Shown here piece after piece: positions 34,904-44,023 of a stretch of 64,000 bases of DNA. The notes under the pieces were generated by a model. It saw nothing but the letters and a program-made list of their open reading frames with translations, searched no databases and had not been told where the DNA came from. A program made the translations under genes and the position numbers. The stretch comes from Azolla caroliniana (Eukaryota; Polypodiophyta), in contig JBHGNT010000008.1 in NCBI GenBank assembly GCA_043228905.1, forward strand, positions 8,370,001-8,434,000, in the 5' to 3' direction. Within the stretch, counting starts at the first letter, position 1. Each line of letters begins with the position of its first letter.

Positions 34904-37900
34904 TTACTGTGTAGTCGAAGCGCGACGAGGCGTGGACGACGGTTCCAGACGGGGGGATGACACGGGCGTGGGCGTAGGCATGAGTGTGGGCGGGGGCGGT
35001 GGTAGTTGATGGAAGGGATTCATGCGAGACTGGTGAGCAAAGGTAGAGCGGTTGTTGGAGGCGCGACGGAGCAGGTATGTAGTGTCGCGTATCTGCTTTT
35101 GAACTTCGAAGGGACCGATCCATCGGTGCATGAGCGATTCGCTGAGACCGCGACGACGGATGGGGAAGTAGACGAGGACTTTGTCACTGACGTGGTATTG
35201 ATGGTCGACACGGCCTATATCGTGTTGTCGTTTTTGGCGTAGTTGTGCCTGGTGCAGGTTGCTCGTGATGGCTTTGCGGAGGAGGGGCTGGAGTTGTTGT
35301 AGGTGGGACCACCAAGACACTGCGTCAGCGTGGAGTCGTGTGGTTGGTTGCGGGACTGCCACTTCTGGGGGTAAGCGCGGGTCCCTTCCGTAAAGGGCCC
35401 GAAAGGGGCTAATGCGGGTAGAGGCTTGCACAGTTGTGTTGTAGGCATGTGTAACGAAGGGCAAGATTCGGTCCCAGGTTGAGTGCATCGGATCAATGTA
35501 GGCTGAGATTTGTTGTTTTAAGGTTCGATTGAGGCGCTCCGTCAACCCATTCGTTTGCGGATGGTAGGGTGACGTGAATAACTGTTGGATTCCTAGTTGT
35601 GTTGAAACGAGGCGTAGGAGCTCACCGTTGAACTGGGGTCCTCGATTGGACAAGATTTGGAGTGGACAACCGTGGGGGAAGATGATTCTCTCCAATAGTT
35701 TGGAGGCGATGGTCATAGCCTTTGCATCTGGGATAGCGGCCGTCTCAGCCCAACGCGTCAAGTACTCGGTGATGACGAGGATGAATTTGTTCCCTCCTTG
35801 TGACTCGGGAAAGGGGGCCATAATGTCCCATCCGACGATTTCAAATGGAGCTTGAACTTGTATCGGATGTAAGAGGCCTTGAGCCACTTGAGGTGATTTG
35901 ATGGCCTGACATAAGTTGCATGCTTTGATGTAGGAGGCGACCTCGTGGCGTAGCCCAAGCCAATAGAATTTGCGACGAATTTTGTCGAGCACCTTATGAA
36001 AACCCAAGTGGCCGGACAACGGGTGATCGTGGAAGAAACGAAGGTAAGACTGGCGTAGTTGCTCAGGTACGTAGACTCGGGGTTCTTTGCCTACTTGACA
36101 AAAAAGTAGGACATTATCCTGGATCATGAATTGCTTGGTGAGGGATGATGTCGGTTCAGCTCGTAGGCGGTGGCAGATATCTTGGATTTGTTTGTCGTGT
36201 TGTTGCATGTTGGCCATTTGGGACGAGGATATGGGGAAATCGATTGTGTTGGAGGTGATCTGGTTCGCCTGAAAGGATATGCGGGATAATCCATCGACGA
36301 CGATGTTTTGTGGACCATGGCGATAGCGCAGAGTGAATGTGTAATCCTGTAGCGCCAAAACCCAACGAAGTAAGCGGCCGGGTGGATGAGCAATGGCTGA
36401 TGGTCGGTTTCGACTGATGTATTTGATCCGTGAAGGTATGGGTGGAAACGATGGAATGCCCAGACGATGGCGAGGAACTCTTTTTCAGTTGTCGAGTAAT
36501 TTTGTTCGGCTTTGGTAAGTGACCGACTGATGTAGGCAATCGGGCAGAGTTGGTCGTTGTCGTCGGATTGGAGTAGGACCGCACCAAGGCCGACATTGGA
36601 GGCATCCGTCTGCAGATGGAAAGGCTTCGTGAAATCAGGGTGGGCCAGGAGGTCAGAGGCTTGGAGTGTTCTCTTGAGCTGCAGGAAGCTGGATTCGCAG
36701 GCTTCGGTCCACAGGAAGGGTGCGTCTTTTTGTAGGAGCGCGCGTAGTGGGGCTGACAGGTCGGCTAGCCGTGGGATGAAACGAAGAGAGAACGTGAGGA
36801 GGCCGAGGAAGCATTGAAGCTGCTTGACTGTGGTGGGGCGTGGGAATTTTTGGACTGCTTTTGTCTTCTCCGGGTCCATTTGTATTCCGTCGGAGGAGAT
36901 GACGTACCCAAGGAAGCGGAGGCACGTACTACCCCATCGGCACTTCTTCCATTGCAGCTGCAATCGATAGCGTTGAACACAAGTTAGGACCTCCCAAAGG
37001 ACTTGAAGGTGTTCTGCCCAAGTGCTTGTATGTACCAGAATATCGTCTAGATAGACGATGACGACACGACGGGTGATGAGATCATCGAAGATGGCATTAG
37101 CCATTCGCTGGAATGTGCTCCCCGCATCAGATAGGCCAAAGGGCATCCGTGTGAACTGAAAAATGCCTTTCCTAGTGCGGAATGCAGTTTTGTGGGCATC
37201 GTGAGGATTCATCGGGATCTGCCAATATCCCGAGGCTAGATCGAGGGAGGTGAAGTACTTTGATTTGCCAAGCTGGTCGAGGAGGTCATCGATACGAGGG
37301 AGAGGGTATCGGTCATGGGTGGTGACATGGTTCAGTTGTCGGAAGTCGACACAAAAGCGGTAAGAACCATCCCCTTTCTTTACCATGTGTGGCTCCGAGA
37401 TCCACTCGCTCTTGGAAGGTGTGATAATCCCTTGTTGGAGCAGAGTTTTGACGGCGTTGTCGATGCGCTCGTGGTCGAGAGGCGAGCGACGTCGGGGAGC
37501 TGCGTTGATGGGGCGGGCGTTGCCTATAGGAATCGTGTGGTGAATCGGAAAACGGACCGAGGGAGGTTTTACAGGTGGTGTAGACAACGAGGGAAAGGTG
37601 GCGAGGAGCCATCTGATGTCGTTGATGCGCTCCGCCGGTGATATCAGGTACTGTGTGTTGCTGATGTGGGTGGTATCCCGCGGAGTAGTGAAGAGCGCGA
37701 TCGGAATGTGATTTGGGAGGATGAGCTGTTGTGCGGAGAAATCGAGACAGGCTCGACTATGGAGGAACCAATCACATCCCAAGGTGATTGGGAACAACTG
37801 GCGCGGGAGGACGTAGAAACGATGGTGGATCTGGGCGGAACTAATGGTGAGCATGCACCTGACTTGCGTATGTGAGTGGTACACCCGTTGTTGGTCGCCG

Positions 37901-38169
37901 AAGAGGATTTTAATGGGCGGTGCGTGGCTCGTGGGAAGTTGTAATTGGGTGACTAAATCTGCGCTGATGGAAGAGATGTTGCTGCCGGAGTCAAGGAGAA
38001 CTTCTTGGGTCGTGTGTTGGAGGCGGGCGATTGTGGTACAAACGGGCGAAGTTGATGAAGTGGAGGCGTGGACGTGCGGGGGCGGCTCGATCGTGGGAGA
38101 AACGGGAGAAGTTGAGGACGTGGAGACGTGGACGTGCGGGGGCGGCTCTCCCTGCGGCACCCCGCGCAT
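34904..38169 (-). pseudogene. Gypsy pol (protease-RT-RNase H-integrase)
   Basis: Pol starts at 38169, its ATG overlapping the gag stop in TAATG. It has protease VLLDSGSNISS, RT with FCVDFRQLN and VYLDDILVH, and RNase H with LQTDASNVGLGAVL. A frameshift near 36390 moves the end of RNase H into the frame 36358-34904. That frame has LRYRHGPQNIVVDGLSR, the HHCC finger (HPLSGHLGFHKVLDKI, CNLCQ) and the integrase core (GWDIMAPFP). The second core acidic position reads ILSNRGPQF, Asn instead of Asp. YHPQTNGLTERLNRTLKQ follows. The C-terminus is proline-rich. Confidence 0.93.
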
Positions 38170-39119
38170 TAGTTTTCCGGGAGCTCAGAGAGGGAGGCAG
38201 CGTCAGCTAATTGGACGTTCTGCTTCTGTTGGTGATTCTGCCACTTTCGGCAGTGACGCCGAATGTGGCCATAGTTGTTGCAGTAGAAACATTTGGGGCG
38301 TCCCTGGCTGTCTCGTTCGGGCAATGCATGCTTGGCACGTAATTGCGCGTTCTGGATGTCGATGTCCATGGGAGTGACGGTTGGTATAGTGTTTGTATGA
38401 TCATGACTGAGATTACCTGGTGTGTGCATGTCATGCGTGTCTGCAGCTTCGATGCGTTGGGCAGTGAGGATGGCTTCGTGTAGTGTCGTCGGGCCTTGAT
38501 CGCGTACACGGCGGCGGAGGTCATGTCGTATACGCGGCCAGAAAAAAAACAACTTCATGTCCTCCGACATGTTGGCGTCAGCCCGGCGTAGGATCTGCAC
38601 AAAACGAACCGCGAACTGGGTGATGGGTTCGCGTGGTGGTTGGGTAATTGACTCAAGTTGTTGTAGGGCCGTCTGGCGGGAGTCTTGATGAGCAAAATTC
38701 CGAATCATGGCTGCCCGTAACAGATCCTAGTCGTTGCGTGTCTCTTCGGGTTGTTGTACAAGCCATGTTGCCGCGATATTCTCGAGGAGTGTCTTCATCT
38801 CCATTGCCTTCCGAGGGTGTGGCCATTGGTGGTAACTGGCCACCATTTCGAAATGATCCAGCCAAGAGAGGACGTCTTCCGATGGTAGGCCGGAGAACGG
38901 TTTTGGGCGAACTCGAGAGTCCGGGAGATTTTGTTGTGGCTCGGATCGTGCTGAAAGAAAGGACAACATGGCTTGGTTAGTATGGTTAACTTGTAAAATG
39001 ATGTTGGACAGAGCTTGAACCAGTTGGTCGATTGGCGATGTGGGCTGGTGTCCTTGATTGTGTTGTAGGAATTCCGGATTCATCGAGTTTGCGTTGCCGT
39101 CGTTGTTGTCGTGTTGCAT
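38169..39119 (-). pseudogene. Gypsy gag with one nonsense codon
   Basis: Starts at MQHDNNDGNAN (39119). It has a capsid-type segment (RPKPFSGLPSEDVLSWLDHF, MKTLLENIAATWLVQQ), a TAG at 38727-38729 in place of a Trp codon, then continues in the same frame. A CCHC knuckle CFYCNNYGHIRRHC lies at 38260-38305. An upstream in-frame Met inside the LTR is less likely the start. Confidence 0.88.
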
Positions 39120-39195
39120 CGTGGCGGGCGTTGTTGGGGTCGTGAGTTGGGGTGGCTTGGCCCGTCTTCTCCACCAAGATGTGAAATGCTCAAGA

Positions 39196-39438
39196 TGTGA
39201 AATGCTCTCAAGAATAGCCCCCTTTTCATTATGTCTCAAGTTACATTTTATAGACTCTCTCTTAGCGTGGAGGGTGTTCTCCCGCTCCAATTAGCTCTAC
39301 TAATAATGGGGCTTGGTGGGGGCCTAGTTTGGGTGTGGTGCATGAGGCTTGGTAGGGGCCTAATTTGGGTGTGGTCTATGTGTGGTGCATGGGGCTTGGT
39401 AGGGGCCTAATCTAGGTGTGGTCCATGTGACCACCACA
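39196..39438 (-). repeat. Gypsy 5' LTR (243 bp)
   Basis: Differs from the other LTR at two sites I can see (TAGACT vs TAGACA; GGGGGCC vs GGGGGTC). Directly internal to it is a 16-bp partial copy of its own end (39180-39195), which displaces the putative primer site. Confidence 0.94.
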
Positions 39439-39439
39439 A

Positions 39440-41517
39440 TATGATCATTTACGTGTGTTTGGGTGTAAATGCTTTGTACATATACCTAAAGATGAACGGT
39501 CTAAATTAGATGTTAAATCTAAAGAATGTATTTTTATTGGTTATGGCCAAGATGAGTTTGGTTACAGATGTTATGACCCAATAGAAAGGAGGCTTATTCG
39601 AAGTCGTGATGTGGTATTCGTTGAGGATCAAACTATCGAAGATATTGAGAAGGTCAAAGAATCTAACACTCAAGAAGATGGCGGGCTTATTGATTTTGAC
39701 CCGATTCCTACGACTGAAGATGCTACATATGGAGATGCTTCCCAACAAGACGAAAACCGTGAGGATGTTCATGAACCAGGTATTATAAATAATAGGGTTG
39801 AAGCTAATCATGATGATATTTTACCTCAAACAAGTTTTGAGTGGGGGGAGCAAACTTCCTTACAAGAGGTAGTCAATGAACAACCTAGAAGGTCTACTAG
39901 AGAACGAAAACCATCTGTAAGGTATCCTAGTTCAGATTATGTTTTAATCTTTGACGAAGGGGAGCCTGAAAGTTATTATGATGTTTTAAATCATAAAGAT
40001 AAGGATGATTGGATAAAAGCCATGCACGATGAAATGAACTCATTAAAGAAAAATAATACCTTTAATTTAGTAGAACTTCCTAAGGGAAGAAAAGTTTTGA
40101 AAAATAAATGGGTGTTTAAGTTAAAACAAGGTGATGGTAACCTTGTAAAACATAAGGCTCGTTTAGTCGTAAAAGGTTTCGGCCAAAAGAAAGGTATTGA
40201 TTTCGATGAAATTTTCTCACTAGTTGTGAAAATGAGTTCTATTCGAGTTGTTTTAGGTTTGGCAGCCACTTTAAATCTTGAGATTGAGCAGCTCGATGTA
40301 AAGACAACTTTCTTGCATGGAGACTTGAAGGAAGAGATCTACATGGAACAACTGGAGGGTTTCGAAGAGAAAGGAAAGGAGCATATGGTATGCAAGCTGA
40401 GGAAAAGTCTTTACGGCCTAAAACAAGCACCGAGACAATGGTATAGAAGGTTCAATTCATTTGTGGCAAGTCAAGACTACACCAAGACTAATGGAGATCA
40501 TTGTGTGTATGTTAAGCATTTTTCTGAAGGTAATTTTATAATTCTTTTATTGTATGTCGATGATATGCTAATTGTAGGACAAGATGTAGGAAATATCCAC
40601 AAGTTAAAGGTGGATCTATCTAAGGCCTTTGACATGAAAGATCTAGGTCATGCTAAGCATATTTTAGGCATGAAAATTACTCGCAATAGGGAATGTGGAA
40701 AGTTGTGGCTTTCTCAAGAAAAATACATAGAACGAGTATTAGAAAGGTTTAATATGCATAATGCAAAACCAGTAAGTACCCCCCTTGCTAGCCATTTTAA
40801 ATTATGTAGAAAAGATTGTCCACATACCGAGCAAGAGAAAGAAGAGATGTCTTCAATTCCTTACTCTTTAGCGATTGGTTCGTTGATGTATGCTATGGTT
40901 AGCACAAGGCCAGATATTGCCCATGCCGTTAGTGTTGTAAGTAGATATCTCTCCAATCCGGGTAAGTCTCATTGGGATGCCATAAAATGGATCTTTCAAT
41001 ATTTAAGAGGTACATCAAAATTATGTTTATGTTTTGGAGATTCTAAAGAAACTCTTGAAGGTTTTTTAGATTCAGATATGGTAGGAGATCTTGATGGGAG
41101 AAAATCTACTTCGGCTTACTTATTTACATTTGCAGGGGGAGCCGTGTCATGGCAATCTAAGTTGCAAAAATGTGTTGCTTTGTCTACAACAGAAGCGGAA
41201 TATATTGCAGCCACTGAAGCCGCCAAAGAGATGCTATGGTTGAAAAGGTTTGTTTTAGATTTGGGTTTAAGTCAACTAACTTATGTGATATTTTGTGGCA
41301 GCCAAAGTTCAATAGATCTAAGCAAGAATTCGATGTACCATTCTCGTATGAAACATATTGATGTAAGGTATCATTGGTTGTGCTCGGCAATTGAAGATCA
41401 ACTTCTACAACTCAAGAAAATTCACACAGATGAAATGTTGCCGACATGTTGACGAAGGTAGTCTCTAAAGAAAAACTTGAGCTATGTGTCAAGCTGGCTA
41501 GAATGAACAGAAACTAA
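39440..41517 (+). pseudogene. Element 2 integrase C-terminus, RT and RNase H
   Basis: Uninterrupted from the Gypsy junction to 41452. It has the post-integrase box (RSKLDVKSKECIFIGYGQDE), RT with HKARLVVKGFGQKKGIDFDE, EQLDVKTTFLHGDLKEEIYM, LYGLKQAPRQWY and LLYVDDMLIVG, and RNase H with GRKSTSAYLF, LSTTEAEYIAATEAAKEMLW and MKHIDVRYH. The last ~20 codons (ADMLTKVVSKEKLELC) are reached only after a one-base shift near 41440. The longest undamaged pol stretch in the window. Confidence 0.93.
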
Positions 41518-41560
41518 GTGATTCAATGGAATCCTCTCCTATGTGGCCAGAGGGGGAGAT

Positions 41561-42166
41561 TGTTAGGTTTTTTCTGTCCACATTAATAAGTAAATAAAAT
41601 GGGCCTTGGACGCCCAACACTTGTATTTTTCAAAATAGTGTGAAAGGGGTTCACACAAGAAGACGTTACATATCTACACTATGTAACACATTCTTTTTGA
41701 GTGTGTTAAAAAGGGAAAAACGAGCATTTCTCTGTTGAAACAGATTTCAAAGAGCACATACTCTCTTTCTTAGCTAATTCCTTCAGTCTTTCTAAAGTAC
41801 ACCAACACACTCAGACATCCGGACATCGCCGCCTCCGTCATCAGCCACGTGTTGTGAGTTTTGGTGGTTTTTTTTGCGTTCCTTTTTGTTGAGTTTTTAT
41901 TTGTTGAGGGAACATCATATTCCTCGGTTGCTCATAGTACTCTAACTTGTTTAGAGTAGAACTTTGGTGTATCAGTTTTATATTAATAGTGAATTAGTTT
42001 TGGACTAGGTCCCGTGGTTTTTACCTCTTTGCGGGTTTTCCACGTTAAAAATATGTGGTGTATTGTGTATTGATTTGTTGTGTATCTTTCTTGTTTTCTC
42101 TTTAAATCTTGCACAACATATTTCCTGTTTTACATAAGTGTTTAAGTGCTACTAAGTTTCGGAACA
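41561..42166 (+). repeat. Element 2 3' LTR (606 bp)
   Basis: Same termini and order as the 5' LTR. It has a CTCTGTTG-type 8-bp insertion near 41730 relative to the other copy. The right flank, GGGAGGCTGTC, is RNase H coding sequence of an element-1 type copy. Confidence 0.93.
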
Positions 42167-42768
42167 GGGAGGCTGTCAAGCACATCCTTAGGTATCTAAA
42201 AGGAACCACGGATGCACAACTGACTTTCGGACTGAACATCTCAGCCGAAGTCGAAGGCTACACCGATTCCGACTACGTTGGAAACACAGATAATCGGAAA
42301 TCGACATCAGGCTACATCTTCACCTATGGTGGCGGTGCAATATCATGGAGGTGAAAACTTCAGGAGTGCACGACTCTGTCTACCACAGAAGCCGAGTACA
42401 TAGTAGCATCAGAAGCAATCAAGGAAGCGATCTAGCTGCACCGACTGTCTGCTGATTTCGGAACTGCAAACCGAATAGACCCACCAACGCCGACCATCTA
42501 TTGTGACTCACAAAGCTCGATACACCTCATCAACAATCTCGTCTACCATGTGAAGACGAAGCACATTGAGGTACGGTATCATCATATCCGGGAGGTCGTG
42601 ACTGACAAGAAACTCGAAGTTCGGAAGATCGACACCGAGGTGAACATCCTTGATTGCCTGACGAAGCCACTCCCAGATCAACACTTCAGAACACTAAGGA
42701 GGAAGATGGGGCTACGACAAGCAACCAAGCAAAAGAAAGCCAAAAGAGGAGCAGAAGGTAAGAGCTGA
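42167..42768 (+). pseudogene. Element 1 RNase H, right copy, with C-terminus
   Basis: Reads EAVKHILRYLKGTTDAQLTF, GYTDSDYVGNTDNRKSTSGY, an in-frame TGA after GGGAISWR, LSTTEAEY, KTKHIEVRYHHIREVV and ILDCLTKPLPDQHF, ending GAEGKS. It repeats the sequence at 31734-32092, then extends beyond it to the end of pol. Confidence 0.87.
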
Positions 42769-42908
42769 CTGACACTCATACTATACCTCTACCGATTCGG
42801 CTATTTGCCGATAGACTTGTCTAGTTAAACTTGTAATCTAGGTTTACGGGGGAGATAACCCCAAGCATTTGCATATGTACAAAAGAGTAGTCCTTTTACG
42901 GGGAAGTT

Positions 42909-43130
42909 TGTTGGCATAAAAGGCCGACTCCTTCCAAATTGTATCTGTCCGAGTCTAAACTCGTTAATAAGTTAGGGCTTAGTATATAAGCGAATACCTA
43001 ACATTGTAATGAGTGATGACGAGAAGGGTATTGTATCTCTGAGTGAGAACGAAGTAATAAGAAGCTTTCCATTAAAGCTTGATCTACTGTCGAAGTCTTT
43101 ATTCATTGTATTTTCTGTGTGTGTTGTTTT
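42909..43130 (+). repeat. Element 1-type 3' LTR
   Basis: Starts TGTTGGCATAAAAGGCCGAC after the purine tract ACGGGGAAGT and shares AGTATATAAGC with the 5' LTR. The right end could not be fixed, because similarity to 29595-29860 fades near 43115. Confidence 0.65.
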
Positions 43131-43584
43131 CTGAGCATAAACGTACAGGTCCTCAAACGTTTCCACATACGTATATACATATACATATATATTCCACAAG
43201 CATCTCCTCAAATGAGGTGCAAGTCGAGTTAGGAGGTGGTTGCCAATATGCGCGACAGAGAAGATTCGATGCTTGCACTGTGATGTCTTGAGGGACTCAA
43301 ATGCTGATTGTTGCAAGAATTGTGGCCGCATCTTGCCGTCATCTGCAGATGAGCCATAAACATGGATTGAGTGGTTGTTTAGGAACATTGCTTTAAGATG
43401 TTTAGTTTAGGAACTTTAGTTTAGTCAATTTCAAATGACTGGATTTGTTTGGTTTTGCGAACCATTGTTATTGGGTTTACGAATCAAGTATGTTTTAAGT
43501 TGTATGTTTCAAGTATGTTTTAAGTTGAATTCTGGGTGTTAGGTTAAGTGTCTGTATTTTATGAACTTTTATATTTTATGTTTT
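43131..43584. other. Short unassigned interval before element 3
   Basis: AT-rich, with repeats of AAGTATGTTTTAAGTTG near 43488-43530. No gene seen. Confidence 0.4.
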
Positions 43585-43589
43585 AAGAT

Positions 43590-44023
43590 TGAAAAGAATG
43601 GCGTGTGGAAGCAATATAGGAAACCGAACAATAGAAAACGCAGGTTTAATGGAAAGCTTAGGTTTGCATAGTACACACGGGAGAGACAGAGAGAGAGAGT
43701 AAACACAAGAACTTAATTCAAAAATAATACTCAATCTGTACATCGTGTGTGTTCAATGAACACTTTTATACAAGTCCTTTTCGGACTAACAGAAGTACTG
43801 ATAGTACTTCAATGCTCATTGAGGAGCCCCTACACTAACTCCCAAATATATTCCTTACGGAATATCTTTCCGATGGCCTCCCGGTTTCTGCATCGATCCG
43901 GCCTTCCTACGCACCGGTCTGCGTACCGGTTTCCAACTGATCCGGCCTAACCGATCGGTCCCAACCGATCTGGTCCTCGGCTTGCTCAGCCGATCCGGCC
44001 GATGTTGAGCTTGTCTCTCAACA
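43590..44023 (-). repeat. Element 3 3' LTR (434 bp)
   Basis: TGAAAAGAATGGCG to TGTCTCTCAACA on the plus strand. A GC-rich segment has repeated CCGATCCGGCC and the perfect palindrome ACCGATCGGT. Confidence 0.93.

Larger units (their letters stand above)
34640..39438 (-). mobile_element. Short Gypsy LTR retrotransposon nested in element 2
   Basis: 4799 bp, minus orientation. LTRs are 34640-34882 and 39196-39438, each 243 bp with two differences seen. The 4-bp flank ATAT is at 34636-34639 and 39439-39442, and excision restores the integrase codons of element 2 (GKNVSY-DHLRVF). Order is gag, protease, RT, RNase H, integrase, hence Gypsy. A purine tract (AAGGGGGAAT) precedes the 3' LTR. No chromodomain is visible after the integrase. 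All three parts of the coding region carry damage despite the young LTRs. Confidence 0.95.
32093..42166 (+). mobile_element. Copia element 2 (TNT1-like), interrupted by a Gypsy element
   Basis: LTRs are 32093-32690 and 41561-42166. The primer site TGGTATCAGAGCC is at 32693 and the purine tract AGAGGGGGAGAT is just before the 3' LTR. Without the Gypsy insertion it would be about 5.3 kb. LTRs are very similar over about 600 bp, with small indels. The flanks are not a duplication: GCACA at left and GGGAG at right. The host RNase H sequence is repeated across the element, which points to recombination after insertion. Confidence 0.92.
29595..43130 (+). mobile_element. Old Copia element 1, split and rearranged host of the nested cluster
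   Basis: 5' LTR is 29595-29860, followed by TGGTATCAGAGCG (29863), the tRNA-Met primer site. Internal Copia remnants occur at 29895-31410, 31734-32092 and 42167-42768. The 3' LTR starts at 42909 with TGTTGGCATAAAAGG and follows a purine tract. The two LTRs match clearly at their first 30 bp and around AGTATATAAGC, but are highly diverged, so the element is old or the ends come from two related copies. RT is missing. Its RNase H region is present twice, on either side of element 2. The right end is approximate. Confidence 0.7.

Noticed and set aside
35006-38980. Plus-strand frames of 60-180 residues across the Gypsy element
   Set aside because: Antisense to clear gag and pol domains.
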